Shown: positions 8,332 to 15,287 of the stretch, piece by piece | How positions within the stretch are numbered: the first letter of the stretch is position 1 | Layout of the letters: every line of letters begins with the position of its first letter | Source of the DNA: JBDTNQ01 sp039933635 | Lineage (GTDB): Bacteria; Acidobacteriota; Vicinamibacteria; Vicinamibacterales; SCN-69-37 | Assembly (NCBI GenBank): GCA_039933635.1 | Contig: JBDTNQ010000060.1 | Span: 1 to 26,831, forward strand | Reading direction: 5' to 3' | Length of the DNA: 26,831 nucleotides | Program-made: the position numbers and the translations under genes | Notes under the pieces: generated by a model | Told to the model about the DNA's origin: nothing | Seen by the model: the letters and a program-made list of their open reading frames with translations, nothing else | Database searches by the model: none

Positions 8332-9632
8332 GCCCGCACCTCGAGTTCCTGCGTCTGCGCCTGCAGCTGCTGCACCGCCGAGGTGTCCCGCCGCTGCCCG
8401 ATCGACGCGAGCTGCGTGGCGACGAGCGCCTGGACCGCGTCGTCCGGTGACGACTGGATGAGTGCAAGCTTGGCGTCGAAGCCCGGCGTGACGGCGATGC
8501 CCTGGCGGGCCGCGTAGGCGTGGACCTTCTCGTCGAGCGTGACGGCTGCGGCGATCTCCGGGGCCCGGACGGAATGCGCCTGCTCGGCGATCGGTTCGAG
8601 CACCAGCGTGCGACAGCCGGCGAACTCCGCGTGAATCTTCGCGACGTCGAGGGCGCCGATCTCCGCCTTGACGAAGTGATAGCGGCAGCGCACGTCGCCG
8701 CCCTTGAAATCGTCGCCGGGCAGGACGAGTCCGTCATCGCCGGGCCCGGGCGACACGTGCTCGCCGTTGACCGTGTCGATCGTGAAGGCGTCGCGCGTGA
8801 GGCGCCCTTCGATGTGGAACTGCCCAGGCGTGTCGAGCAGGATGAACTCCCACGACCACGCGCGTGCCTCGTCGTCCCACGTCCACTCGACGAAGCCCTT
8901 GGCCTCCTGCTCACCGAAGTCCATGCGCGCGATCGACCCGGCGTACACCAGGCGTCCGACCTGTTGGTGCTTGTGGATGTGATTCGCCAGGACGGCGACC
9001 GACATCGGCAGCCGGGCGAGGAGCGCGGGATTGAGTTCGATCTCTTGCCCGATCTGCGGCTGCCCCACCGACGAGACCGATCCGCCGATGTTGATGTGCG
9101 TGGCCATCAGGGGGATGTGGCCCGCAGCGATAAGCGGCTCGAGTGCGGCCGCGGCCGTCATGAAGATTGGATCGAGCAGGGATGCGGCGTCCTGGCCGAG
9201 TGCCTGGTGGTCGACGCCGGCGGCCACGAGCCCGCCCTTGTGCGGATACGGCAGGACGAACGCGGACACCGGCACGCCGAGGGCCGTCTCGAATGTCACG
9301 ACGCCAGGCGTGTCGACGACCCGGATACGGTGCACGCCCTGCAGGCGCTCGAGGACGGCGAGGTCGCCGGGCTGGTCGTGATTGCCGTAGCAGACCAGGA
9401 CTGTCGCGGCCGCCGCGAAGGCCTGCACGTAGCTCGTGAGCAGGTTGCGATCGTCGACGGTGCTCTTCGCGTCGTAAAGGTCGCCCGGCCAGATGATCGC
9501 GGCGAGCGTGTCGTCCTCCGCCCGACGCTGCACGTGCGCCACGATCTGCTCGAGCGCGGCGACGCGGTCGACCTGGCGCCGATCGCCCTTCAGGTGGGTA
9601 TCGCCGATGTGGATGAACCGGTGGAGCGCCAT
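8328..9632 (-). CDS. sbcD: SbcD/Mre11-like exonuclease subunit, 434 aa
   Basis: Metallophosphoesterase motifs are in order: GDTHLKG at 10-16, GDLYD at 50-54, GNHD at 83-86, then ATHINIGG and ANHIHKHQ (the last normally begins GH). These bind two manganese ions and cut DNA in this family. A capping domain follows from about 250, and the C-terminus is helical and Gln-rich, the usual place of SbcC contact. ATG at 9632 shares a base with the stop of the 446-aa gene; AGGAG lies about 10 bases upstream. It is the partner of SbcC encoded next. In phages this pair (like T4 gp47/gp46) resects DNA ends for recombination-dependent replication. Confidence 0.92.
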   Translation of the reverse strand: MALHRFIHIGDTHLKGDRRQVDRVAALEQIVAHVQRRAEDDTLAAIIWPGDLYDAKSTVDDRNLLTSYVQAFAAAATVLVCYGNHDQPGDLAVLERLQGVHRIRVVDTPGVVTFETALGVPVSAFVLPYPHKGGLVAAGVDHQALGQDAASLLDPIFMTAAAALEPLIAAGHIPLMATHINIGGSVSSVGQPQIGQEIELNPALLARLPMSVAVLANHIHKHQQVGRLVYAGSIARMDFGEQEAKGFVEWTWDDEARAWSWEFILLDTPGQFHIEGRLTRDAFTIDTVNGEHVSPGPGDDGLVLPGDDFKGGDVRCRYHFVKAEIGALDVAKIHAEFAGCRTLVLEPIAEQAHSVRAPEIAAAVTLDEKVHAYAARQGIAVTPGFDAKLALIQSSPDDAVQALVATQLASIGQRRDTSAVQQLQAQTQELEVRA

Positions 9633-10972
9633 CAGTACCGCTTCTCCTGTCCGGCGATTGGCAGGGTGCCCTGCCGCTGGTCGACGAGATCGATCGCGGT
9701 GAGCTTCGGGTCGTAGTCGCCGTTCTCTTCCGTCGAGATCTTCACGGCCGCCCGGGTCTTCTCCGCCTCGTCGATGACGGCGTGCAGCTTCGTGTCGAAC
9801 GTGGACGCCTTCTGGCCACTCAGGAAGGTGACGTCGTAGCGCACCCAGGTCTTCGGCGCCTTGGCCTTCTCGCGGTGGACGTTCGCGACGTTCGTATGGC
9901 CGATCGGTTGCTCTTCGGGTTCGGCGGCCGCCAGGGTGAACAGCGTGAGCACGCCATCTGGCGTGATATCCGGCACGATGCGCTGTGCGGCCTTCTTGGC
10001 TGCGGCCAGCGCTTTGCCAACGTCGACACTCGCCACCGTGACCACTTCGCCGCCATCGAGCCTGGCGCTGTAGAGGCCGGCCTCGGTGTCGAACGACACG
10101 TCCTCGATCCCACGGTCGGCCGGCCGAGCGGGCTCCGTCCGCTGCGGCGTGACGTCGATCACGTCACCATCCACACCGATCGTGCTGACGACCTCTGGCT
10201 CCGCTGCAGCGGCGAGGGCATGTCCGCCGCCGTAGAGCGCCGAGGATCCGGCCAGGGCGCGCTCGGTCACCTGCTGGCGTGTGGCTGCGTCGTTCATGTC
10301 CGGCATGTAGACGACACGCACGAGGACGAAGGGCTTGCCGAGTTCCGCCTTCGTGTATTTCTGTCGGATGCCGAACTGGCGAATAGCGGCGTTGATGGCC
10401 CGCGCTTCGCACCCGCGGAGCCCCTTCGCGCGCGCCGCCCGCAAGGCATCCTGCGATCGGTTCTTCCCCATCACCTTCTGGGACCGGTCGCTGCCGTCGC
10501 GGAGGTCGAGCTCCTCGGTGCCGTCCACGGACTGCGGTGTGCCGTCGATGCCAACGAATCTGGCCGTCGCACGCATCTCCCACAGGTTCTGAATTCGGCG
10601 GTCGTCGGTGCGAACCGTGGTGATGGTCATCCCGGCGGCCATCGCGATCTTCGAGAGGCCGATCTTCGCGATGGCGACCTCGCCGTCCTTACAGAACAGC
10701 CGGTCCTCGTAGACGTCGCCGGCGTCGGGATTCGGATCGATGTAGACGAGCGTGGGCACCAGGCCGAAGTGGTCCGGCAACGCGCTGAAGTTCGCGAACG
10801 GCGTGAGCACGTGGTACTGCTGCCGCTGCCAGACCTGCAGGCGATCGGTGTATTCCTTCGGGCTGCGGATGACCTGGGCGTCCGTGCTCGTCGACGCGCG
10901 CGTGGCAACGGACTTGGTGTCGGTGTTGGGTTCCATGGTCGTTTGGGGACGTGCTAGAGTTGTCGCGTTCAC
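9632..10972 (-). CDS. Unknown phage protein, 446 aa, possible recombination mediator
   Basis: The start is GTG 10972, with GGAG 7 bases upstream. The N-terminal 40 residues are Thr-rich and probably disordered. The core (about 45-230) has LSKIAMAAGMTI, a DDRR region, a repeated charged stretch, then KGLRGCEARAINAAIRQFGI and a KYTKAELGKPFVLVRV segment; this pattern is seen in phage proteins encoded beside exonucleases. The C-terminal third holds an acidic linker and a beta-rich domain. I do not recognise a named family. Its position directly before SbcD suggests a single-strand annealing or end-binding role like RecT/Redbeta, but no RecT motif can be pointed out. Stop overlaps the SbcD start. 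Confidence 0.72.
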   Translation of the reverse strand: MNATTLARPQTTMEPNTDTKSVATRASTSTDAQVIRSPKEYTDRLQVWQRQQYHVLTPFANFSALPDHFGLVPTLVYIDPNPDAGDVYEDRLFCKDGEVAIAKIGLSKIAMAAGMTITTVRTDDRRIQNLWEMRATARFVGIDGTPQSVDGTEELDLRDGSDRSQKVMGKNRSQDALRAARAKGLRGCEARAINAAIRQFGIRQKYTKAELGKPFVLVRVVYMPDMNDAATRQQVTERALAGSSALYGGGHALAAAAEPEVVSTIGVDGDVIDVTPQRTEPARPADRGIEDVSFDTEAGLYSARLDGGEVVTVASVDVGKALAAAKKAAQRIVPDITPDGVLTLFTLAAAEPEEQPIGHTNVANVHREKAKAPKTWVRYDVTFLSGQKASTFDTKLHAVIDEAEKTRAAVKISTEENGDYDPKLTAIDLVDQRQGTLPIAGQEKRY

Positions 10973-10985
10973 TGGTTTGCTCCAT

Positions 10986-11024
10986 GGGCCGGGCTGCTTC
11001 CAACAGCGCCGGCCCTTTTCGTTT
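10986..11024 (+). terminator. Terminator-like hairpin facing right, inside the leftward operon
   Basis: GGGCCGGGCTG (10986..10996) pairs with CAGCGCCGGCCC (11004..11015) with one bulged G and a CTTCCAA loop, followed by TTTTCGTTT. On the + strand this is a good intrinsic terminator, yet no + strand gene lies upstream. On the minus strand the same hairpin ends 2 bases before the Shine-Dalgarno of the 446-aa gene and has no U tract after it. It may stop antisense transcription or act as a leader structure. The 143-base gap 10973..11115 holds nothing else that I can see. Confidence 0.5.
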
Positions 11025-11115
11025 CTGCCTTCGAGCTGAGTGCCGGTCTCTCCCGGCGGTCACGCCTTCACCGCAGCCGTCCGCTGCAGCCCGCTGACGT
11101 TTACGTGACGTAGCC

Positions 11116-11364
11116 CTAGACCTCCGTCGGCGCGCCAGGCGTGTTGGCGGCGATGGCACTCGCCAGCGCCGCTCCGTGCTCCTTGAGTGCTGCGATTTCG
11201 ACGTCGAACGCTGCGAGTTGCTCTTCCGACGCGCCCTTGTCGATGGCGTCCTGGCGAGCCGCGGCGAGCCGATCCGCTTCGCCGTTCACGAACGTGGTCG
11301 CACTGTCGATCACGCTCTCGACGGATCGGATGTCTTCGATCTCCTGGGTCAGTTCTCTCGGCAT
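11116..11364 (-). CDS. Small acidic helical phage protein, 82 aa
   Basis: ATG 11364 has GGAG 7 bases upstream, made from the end of the preceding small gene. The protein is almost all helix (TQEIEDIRSVESVIDSA, EEQLAAFDVEIAALKEH) and acidic, likely a coiled-coil dimer. It resembles small unnamed early phage proteins; no catalytic motif. Confidence 0.72.
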   Translation of the reverse strand: MPRELTQEIEDIRSVESVIDSATTFVNGEADRLAAARQDAIDKGASEEQLAAFDVEIAALKEHGAALASAIAANTPGAPTEV

Positions 11365-11368
11365 GTGA

Positions 11369-11530
11369 CTACTCCCTCACTGGTGGTTGGGCGGATTGAA
11401 GTGCTGAACTGAGGCCCGCCGCGTGTGCCTTCAGGTCGTGAAGTTCGCGTCGTATCCGACGACGTTGCAGACGGAGGCGCGCATCGTCGACCAGCAGCGC
11501 CACCCCGATGAGGAAGAGGATTTCAGCCAT
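11369..11530 (-). CDS. Tiny single-span membrane protein, 53 aa
   Basis: The frame begins MAEILFLIGVALLVDDARLR: a short hydrophobic N-terminal helix followed by a very basic helix (QRRRIRRELHDLK) and a polar tail. ATG 11530 shares its first base with the stop of the upstream gene (TGATG), and its TAG stop lies within the ribosome site of the next gene. Both junctions fit the operon, which supports a real gene despite its size. Function unknown; one of four small membrane proteins in a row. Confidence 0.68.
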   Translation of the reverse strand: MAEILFLIGVALLVDDARLRLQRRRIRRELHDLKAHAAGLSSALQSAQPPVRE

Positions 11531-11817
11531 CAGCGAATGCCCTGCCGCGTCATCTCGCGCATCCAGCCGACCCGCTGGCAGAACATCGGCTCGCGTCCCG
11601 GCGCGCAGATCCAGGCCGCGTCACTCACCGACTCCGGGATCGCGATGCGCTTGCTGACGACATCGAACTGGAACGTGACCGGCTCGTACCGCCGCTGCGC
11701 CTCCGCGCCGACGCTCCTCACGACGATGGCGACGAACACGGCGATCAGCAGCACGAAACCGACCGCCCATGGGTTCTCGATCGCGCGAGGCTCGTGTCGC
11801 ACATTCCACTCGGTCAT
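11530..11817 (-). CDS. Small membrane protein, 95 aa
   Basis: One transmembrane helix at about 15-35 (AVGFVLLIAVFVAIVV), then a soluble part with two cysteines (WICAPGREPMFC) that could pair if outside the membrane. ATG 11817 overlaps the upstream stop (ATGA) with GAGGA about 9 bases before. No known family. The Cys pair and the single anchor suggest an envelope-facing domain of about 60 residues. Confidence 0.68.
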   Translation of the reverse strand: MTEWNVRHEPRAIENPWAVGFVLLIAVFVAIVVRSVGAEAQRRYEPVTFQFDVVSKRIAIPESVSDAAWICAPGREPMFCQRVGWMREMTRQGIR

Positions 11818-11951
11818 AGGTAGGGGTCCTCAGGGTCCTGCGGATCCTCAATGCCCACGCACGCCTTCAGAATCGCGATGACAACGCACGCGACGAGGGT
11901 GGCCGCAACAATCACGCCGAACGCGACCCACGGCTCGAGCCAGGTATTCAT
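11814..11951 (-). CDS. Tiny membrane protein, 45 aa
   Basis: MNTWLEPWVAFGVIVAATLV begins the chain: one strong membrane helix, followed by ACVVIAILKAC and an acidic Pro/Asp tail (DPQDPEDPYL). ATG 11951 overlaps the stop of the upstream gene and has GGAGG 4 bases before it. Its own stop overlaps the next ATG. Too short for most gene finders, but the ribosome site and both overlaps are convincing. Size and shape are those of a small phage membrane effector; function not known. Confidence 0.66.
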   Translation of the reverse strand: MNTWLEPWVAFGVIVAATLVACVVIAILKACVGIEDPQDPEDPYL

Positions 11952-12202
11952 GCGACCTCCGGAGCTGAGCCGCGCGTGAACTCACGCTGGACGCGATGCA
12001 CGGGTGTGACGCCTGGCTTCGCCGGCGCCTGACGCTCAGCCCACCGTGCGAACTCGGCGATCAGCACGTGGACGAAGCACGCCGTCCCGATGAACAGCAG
12101 CGCCGACGCGCGGTCCCCGAGCAGGGCAAAGCCGATCGCCACGCCCAGGCACATGCCGGACACGATGCGGGAGAACACATACGGAAAGGCGTTCGATGTC
12201 AT
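11948..12202 (-). CDS. Small two-span membrane protein, 84 aa
   Basis: Two hydrophobic helices (IVSGMCLGVAIGFALLG and ALLFIGTACFVHVLIAEF) with a short loop, then a polar basic tail. ATG 12202 overlaps the excisionase-like gene stop (ATGA) and is preceded by GGAGAG. It is the first of the four small membrane genes. No family recognised. Confidence 0.68.
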   Translation of the reverse strand: MTSNAFPYVFSRIVSGMCLGVAIGFALLGDRASALLFIGTACFVHVLIAEFARWAERQAPAKPGVTPVHRVQREFTRGSAPEVA

Positions 12203-12429
12203 GAGGCTCTCCTTCGACCGAACTGACCGACTGATTCACCGGTGAAGTAGCGATCGACCAACACGCGCGCGTAGCGACGACTGCCGATCGGCCGGCTGAA
12301 CTCGAACATCCGAAACGCGCCTTGCTTTTGCAGCGCGAAGAACTGGGACTTCTTGATGCCGAGCCGCTGCATCAATTCGGTCGGGCTCACGACATCCGAA
12401 ACCTCGGTGTTCGATGTGGCGGCGCTCAT
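12199..12429 (-). CDS. Excisionase/AlpA-like helix-turn-helix protein, 76 aa
   Basis: VVSPTELMQRLGIKKSQFFALQKQGAF is a MerR-type helix-turn-helix of the kind found in excisionases and AlpA regulators. The following FSRPIGSRRYARVLVDRYF acts as the wing that ends such domains. Length fits this family (60-80 aa). ATG 12429 overlaps the upstream stop and has GAGG 7 bases before it. Its place early in the leftward operon, away from the integrase, fits either excision control or activation of early transcription. Confidence 0.72.
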   Translation of the reverse strand: MSAATSNTEVSDVVSPTELMQRLGIKKSQFFALQKQGAFRMFEFSRPIGSRRYARVLVDRYFTGESVGQFGRRRAS

Positions 12430-12863
12430 GACGCAGCCTCGTCTTGCCGCTCACGGAACCACACGCGCCTGAGTAGTTCCACCACGGCTTCGAATGACTC
12501 CTCCCGCTCTGCCGTGGGGGTCAGCCGCAGTTGGCGGTTCGTCGCCTCCTGGACGTCCCGGACAAAGTCGGCCCCTTGAGCCAGGACCCAAGCAAAGGCG
12601 ACCTTGCGCCCGCGCTGACCCGTGAGCGCTTCCTGAACGACCGTCCGACTGGCGCCCGCGTTTTGCGCGAAGAGCGTCGCGGACATGCCATGCCGCGTCA
12701 TCACCGCGTTCAAGATCGCCAGATCGATAGCGGTTTCATTGGCGCAATCGGGATCTGTCGCAGGGAGTCGCATCCGCTGCGACACTGCGCGACTCGGGAG
12801 CGACGCAGTGCGACCATCGGTCGCTGGCTGTCGCACCGTCTGGGCGGGCACGCTGTTACGCAT
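12426..12863 (-). CDS. Phage regulatory protein, CII-like, 145 aa
   Basis: Start taken at ATG 12863, which overlaps the zinc-ribbon gene by 8 bases and has GGGAGGG about 11 bases upstream; further upstream the frame is Arg/Ser-rich shadow. Residues 50-110 contain AILNAVMTRHGMSATLFAQNAGASRTVVQEALTG split over two helices and a turn, a helix-turn-helix reminiscent of CII-type or antirepressor proteins. The tail is helical and acidic (EESFEAVVELLRRVWF). Family assignment is tentative; DNA binding is inferred. Confidence 0.65.
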   Translation of the reverse strand: MRNSVPAQTVRQPATDGRTASLPSRAVSQRMRLPATDPDCANETAIDLAILNAVMTRHGMSATLFAQNAGASRTVVQEALTGQRGRKVAFAWVLAQGADFVRDVQEATNRQLRLTPTAEREESFEAVVELLRRVWFRERQDEAAS

Positions 12864-13068
12864 GACGCAGCGAGCCCTCCCGCTCCACGACCGGATGCCC
12901 GACCCAGATGTTGCGTTCGTTGAAGTGCGCCGCGACCGGCGCGCCACAGACCGCACAGTCACCGACGCGCGACAGATGGCCGCGATCCAGACAGCCCAGG
13001 CACGTCTTGCGACGGCGCGTGCTGTCTACCACCGCGCGATTGAGGAGCTGCGAGAGGTGCTGCGTCAT
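12856..13068 (-). CDS. Small zinc-ribbon protein, 70 aa
   Basis: TCLGCLDRGHLSRVGDCAVCG gives two CxxC pairs 10-12 residues apart, a compact zinc ribbon, flanked by basic residues and an H/W-containing tail (HFNERNIWVGH). ATG 13068 starts 2 bases after the TAG of the Cro-like gene. It is the second gene of the leftward operon. Probably nucleic-acid binding; unnamed. Confidence 0.7.
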   Translation of the reverse strand: MTQHLSQLLNRAVVDSTRRRKTCLGCLDRGHLSRVGDCAVCGAPVAAHFNERNIWVGHPVVEREGSLRHA

Positions 13069-13070
13069 GG

Positions 13071-13334
13071 CTAGGACCCCACCCGTTGTGTGCGTCCTGA
13101 CCTGTCACGCTTCGCTCGTACCGTTCGCTCTGGCAAAGGCGTCGAGAATCGAAGACGGGACGGGGCGATTCCCAGCGCCTTGGCCAGCTGCTCGACTGTC
13201 TCTGTCGTGGGGTTCGTGTGATCACCACGCTCGATCTTCGAGATCAGCGCTTGGTCACGGCCGGCCGCTTCCGCAAGTTGTTCTTGCGTCAGACCGGCTT
13301 TCTTTCTGGCTTCGAGGAGCGTTATGCGCGTCAC
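13071..13334 (-). CDS. XRE-family HTH regulator (Cro-like), 87 aa
   Basis: A complete XRE helix-turn-helix covers residues 5-60: LEARKKAGLTQEQLAEAAG, RDQALISKIERGDH, TVEQLAKALGI. The short tail is basic and polar, with no oligomerisation or protease domain, so it is Cro-like rather than a full CI. It starts at GTG 13334 with no ribosome site. A promoter (TTGACT, 17 bases, TACATT) ends 8 bases before the GTG, so the mRNA is probably leaderless. An 18-base palindrome covers the -10 box and touches the start codon, which indicates self-repression. It heads the leftward early operon and is divergent from the second regulator. Confidence 0.88.
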   Translation of the reverse strand: MTRITLLEARKKAGLTQEQLAEAAGRDQALISKIERGDHTNPTTETVEQLAKALGIAPSRLRFSTPLPERTVRAKRDRSGRTQRVGS

Positions 13335-13352
13335 GGCATATGAATGTATGCC
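13335..13352. promoter_or_regulatory. Operator palindrome at the leftward promoter
   Basis: GGCATA, a 6-base spacer, TATGCC: a perfect inverted repeat over the -10 box. A related half-site pair (GCATA, 7 bases, TATGT) occurs at 13391..13407, suggesting two binding sites for the HTH regulators. Confidence 0.6.
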
Positions 13353-13371
13353 TATGAACGCACGGAGTCAA
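13343..13371 (-). promoter_or_regulatory. Leftward early promoter
   Basis: On the minus strand, TTGACT (13371..13366), a 17-base spacer and TACATT (13348..13343). Both boxes are close to the sigma-70 consensus. The expected start site falls at or 1-2 bases from GTG 13334. Confidence 0.65.
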
Positions 13372-13432
13372 CAGGAGAATGCGCTCATAAGCATATTTCC
13401 TGTATGTCGTTCGGAGACATGGAGTTGCGGAC

Positions 13433-13461
13433 TCTCGCGGCGAGAAGTCGGCCGCTATACT
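13433..13461 (+). promoter_or_regulatory. Rightward promoter -10 box with palindromic operator
   Basis: TATACT at 13456..13461 lies 6 bases before GTG 13468. The -35 position is occupied by a perfect palindrome, TCTCGC-G-GCGAGA (13433..13445), with a poor match to TTGACA. A weak -35 with an operator there suggests that the promoter needs an activator or is repressed by one of the two regulators. Confidence 0.5.
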
Positions 13462-13467
13462 CACGGC

Positions 13468-13905
13468 GTGGCGACGTGGCGGGAGGCTTTTCGGGAGGCA
13501 CGCGATCGTGCCGGCACGCTCGATCAGGTAGCCGAACGCAGCGGAGTCAATCGAGCAACGATCCACAAGATCGAGTCGAGCGACACGTACGAGCCAGGCA
13601 TTGAGACGCTGAGGAAGATCATAGAACTCGGCTGCAATCTTCACATGGCCGTGTTCTTCCTTCGCGTGGACCGAATCCCGATCCCGGGCGAGGAGTCCGG
13701 CAGTGGCGAAGGCTCAGGCGAAGAGGGCTTGGCAGGTTCTCTCAGGGGGACGATCGACGCACTCTCTGGCGATCAAGGGTCGTGGCAAGGTGATGTCGCG
13801 CAGGCAATTTCTGCCCTTAATCGCGCTCTCGGAAGGTCGACACATACCGCCGACGCTGATAAGGCAACTGGAACGGCTGGATCGGGATCAACTAGCAATC
13901 GTTGA
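13468..13905 (+). CDS. XRE-family regulator heading the lysogeny arm, 145 aa
   Basis: Start taken at GTG 13468 (VATWREAFREARDRAG); the -10 box TATACT is only 6 bases upstream, so the mRNA would be leaderless and there is no ribosome site. Residues 10-60 form an XRE helix-turn-helix (TLDQVAERSGVNRATIHKIESS, then TLRKIIELG). The middle has a short hydrophobic strand (LHMAVFFLRV). The C-terminal half is Gly/Ser-rich and low in complexity. From about 13703 another frame (+1) reads more protein-like and ends at 13942, so the repressor's true C-terminus may be in that frame. By position, opposite the Cro-like gene and in line with the integrase, it is the likely lysogeny repressor. Confidence 0.78.
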   Translation: MATWREAFREARDRAGTLDQVAERSGVNRATIHKIESSDTYEPGIETLRKIIELGCNLHMAVFFLRVDRIPIPGEESGSGEGSGEEGLAGSLRGTIDALSGDQGSWQGDVAQAISALNRALGRSTHTADADKATGTAGSGSTSNR

Positions 13906-13942
13906 ACTTGTCGCCGCAGCGATTGCTCGCGGCGCTGCATAG
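13703..13942 (+). other. Overlapping ORF in the +1 frame, 79 codons, GTG start
   Basis: This frame overlaps the last two-thirds of the repressor's C-terminal region and continues 37 bases beyond it. Its end (LIRQLERLDRDQLAIVELVA) looks like the helical C-terminus usual in small XRE regulators, and its third-position GC is higher than that of the overlapping frame in the last 34 codons by my count. It could be a separate overlapping gene, the product of a frameshift, or chance. Confidence 0.35.
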
Positions 13943-13997
13943 CCGTGGCCACGCCTGCTCGTCCACCCTGCTCCCCAGCAGAGAAGGAACCTGTCCG

Positions 13998-14477
13998 ATG
14001 CGTCTCCGAGTCCTCCCACTCGTCCGGTTCGTCATCCTCGTCCTCACGCTGGCCGCTGCGAGTCCATCGGCGCTGCCAATCCAACAGTCGGTCCTTCTAG
14101 CGAAGAGTGGCAGCAGCCAGAAGACGGTCCACGTCAAGGAATACCGGAAGAAGGACGGCACCGTCGTCAGAGCCCACGACCGGAAACCGCCGAAGAGCAA
14201 AGGTTCGTCCGTGAGTGCACCCGCGAAGGCGGAGCCGGCGCCGAAACCACTCACCGAGAAGCAGCGGCTGAAGGCCGCCGAGGACTATCTCAAACGGAGC
14301 GACGCAGCGCGTCACGCCTTTATGAAGCAGACCGGTTATCCGAAGGGTCGGCCGGGCTACATCATCGACCACATCATCCCGCTCGCCTGCCACGGCCCGG
14401 ACGATCCGAGCAACATGCAGTGGCAGACCGTCGAAGAAGCGAAGGCGAAAGACAAAATCGAGCGGAAGGGCTGCTGA
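13998..14477 (+). CDS. Exported HNH-like endonuclease, 159 aa
   Basis: ATG 13998 has AAGGA about 9 bases upstream; an earlier in-frame start lacks one. Residues 1-22 are a signal peptide (basic MRLRVLPLVRF, then VILVLTLAAAS). VHVKEYRKKDGTVVRAHDRK is a motif seen in exported phage and bacterial proteins of this type. The C-terminal domain (about 110-159) carries the nuclease core: GRPGYIIDHIIPLACHG with the metal/catalytic His, then NMQWQTVEEAKAKDK, as in small secreted HNH proteins. Lying just after the repressor in the lysogeny arm, it may be a prophage-expressed cargo gene: degradation of external or periplasmic DNA, or attack on incoming phage DNA, are both possible. Confidence 0.8.
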   Translation: MRLRVLPLVRFVILVLTLAAASPSALPIQQSVLLAKSGSSQKTVHVKEYRKKDGTVVRAHDRKPPKSKGSSVSAPAKAEPAPKPLTEKQRLKAAEDYLKRSDAARHAFMKQTGYPKGRPGYIIDHIIPLACHGPDDPSNMQWQTVEEAKAKDKIERKGC

Positions 14478-14480
14478 GCC

Positions 14481-15287
14481 ATGAAAGTCTGTCCATATTG
14501 CGCCGAAGAAATTCAAGACGCAGCGATCGTCTGCCGCTACTGCGGTCGTGGCCTGACGGTTGACGCTCCAGCCGCAACGCCGATCAGCGTGGTACCGGCG
14601 GGGCCAAGTCCTGGCGTGGCCGCCGTGCTGTCGTTTCTGATTCCAGGCCTGGGTCAGATTTATCGCGGGCGACTCGGCGCGGGATTTCTGTGGCTCATCT
14701 GCACCGTCATCGGCTACATGCTCTTTATTGTGCCCGGCATCGCGTTGCACATCGCCTGCATCGTAGCGGCGGCCTCCGGGGGAAACGCCAAGCCGCAGGC
14801 TTCCGTGCCAGTCCCGACGACATGGACGCCAGAGCAGGAGGCGAAGATTAGGGCCGACGACAAGAGGATGATGAAGATCGGACTGCCGATCTTCGGCCTA
14901 CTAGTCATGGCCGCCCTGGTCGTCACATTGGTCTATGGCGCGAGGAGTTCCGCCCCATTGTTCTCCGCGGCGCCGCCGCCACGAACGGTAACGGCGACTG
15001 ACGTGGCTCATCTCCATGACATTTCCAATAGCGCGCGGCAGGACGCGTTGGCAGAGGTCATTCGAGGCACTGGCGAAGAATGCAAGGAGGCAACCGTGGT
15101 GTTCTTTCAAGGAACTGAGACCACGTCGAGCCAGGATTTCTGGAACGTGAGGTGTCGAGATGGAAAAGACTTCACGGTCAGGATCGTGCCGGGCAACCTA
15201 AATGACGCGCGCGTGGTTGAGTGCTCGACTATGCGCACCGTCGCTCGTACAGAGTGTTTCAAGACGTTCACTGAACAACACAGGTGA
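14481..15287 (+). CDS. Zinc-ribbon membrane protein with TM2-like region, 268 aa
   Basis: Residues 3-22 are a double zinc knuckle (CPYCAEEI, CRYCGRGL). A Pro-rich linker leads to a TM2-like double span, about 42-95 (SFLIPGLGQIYRGRLGAGF, then TVIGYMLFIVPGIALHIA). A third membrane helix lies at about 133-155, and a soluble C-terminal domain with four cysteines follows. TM2 proteins with an N-terminal zinc ribbon are widespread, with unclear roles. The gene starts 3 bases after the nuclease stop and overlaps the next start (GTGA). As prophage cargo it could act at the membrane, for example in superinfection exclusion, but nothing in the sequence proves it. Confidence 0.8.
   Translation: MKVCPYCAEEIQDAAIVCRYCGRGLTVDAPAATPISVVPAGPSPGVAAVLSFLIPGLGQIYRGRLGAGFLWLICTVIGYMLFIVPGIALHIACIVAAASGGNAKPQASVPVPTTWTPEQEAKIRADDKRMMKIGLPIFGLLVMAALVVTLVYGARSSAPLFSAAPPPRTVTATDVAHLHDISNSARQDALAEVIRGTGEECKEATVVFFQGTETTSSQDFWNVRCRDGKDFTVRIVPGNLNDARVVECSTMRTVARTECFKTFTEQHR

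Noticed and set aside
7450..8517. Long + strand frames opposite sbcC and sbcD (also 8520..9716 and 9782..10957)
   Set aside because: They mirror real genes with clear motifs on the minus strand; no ribosome sites or domains of their own.
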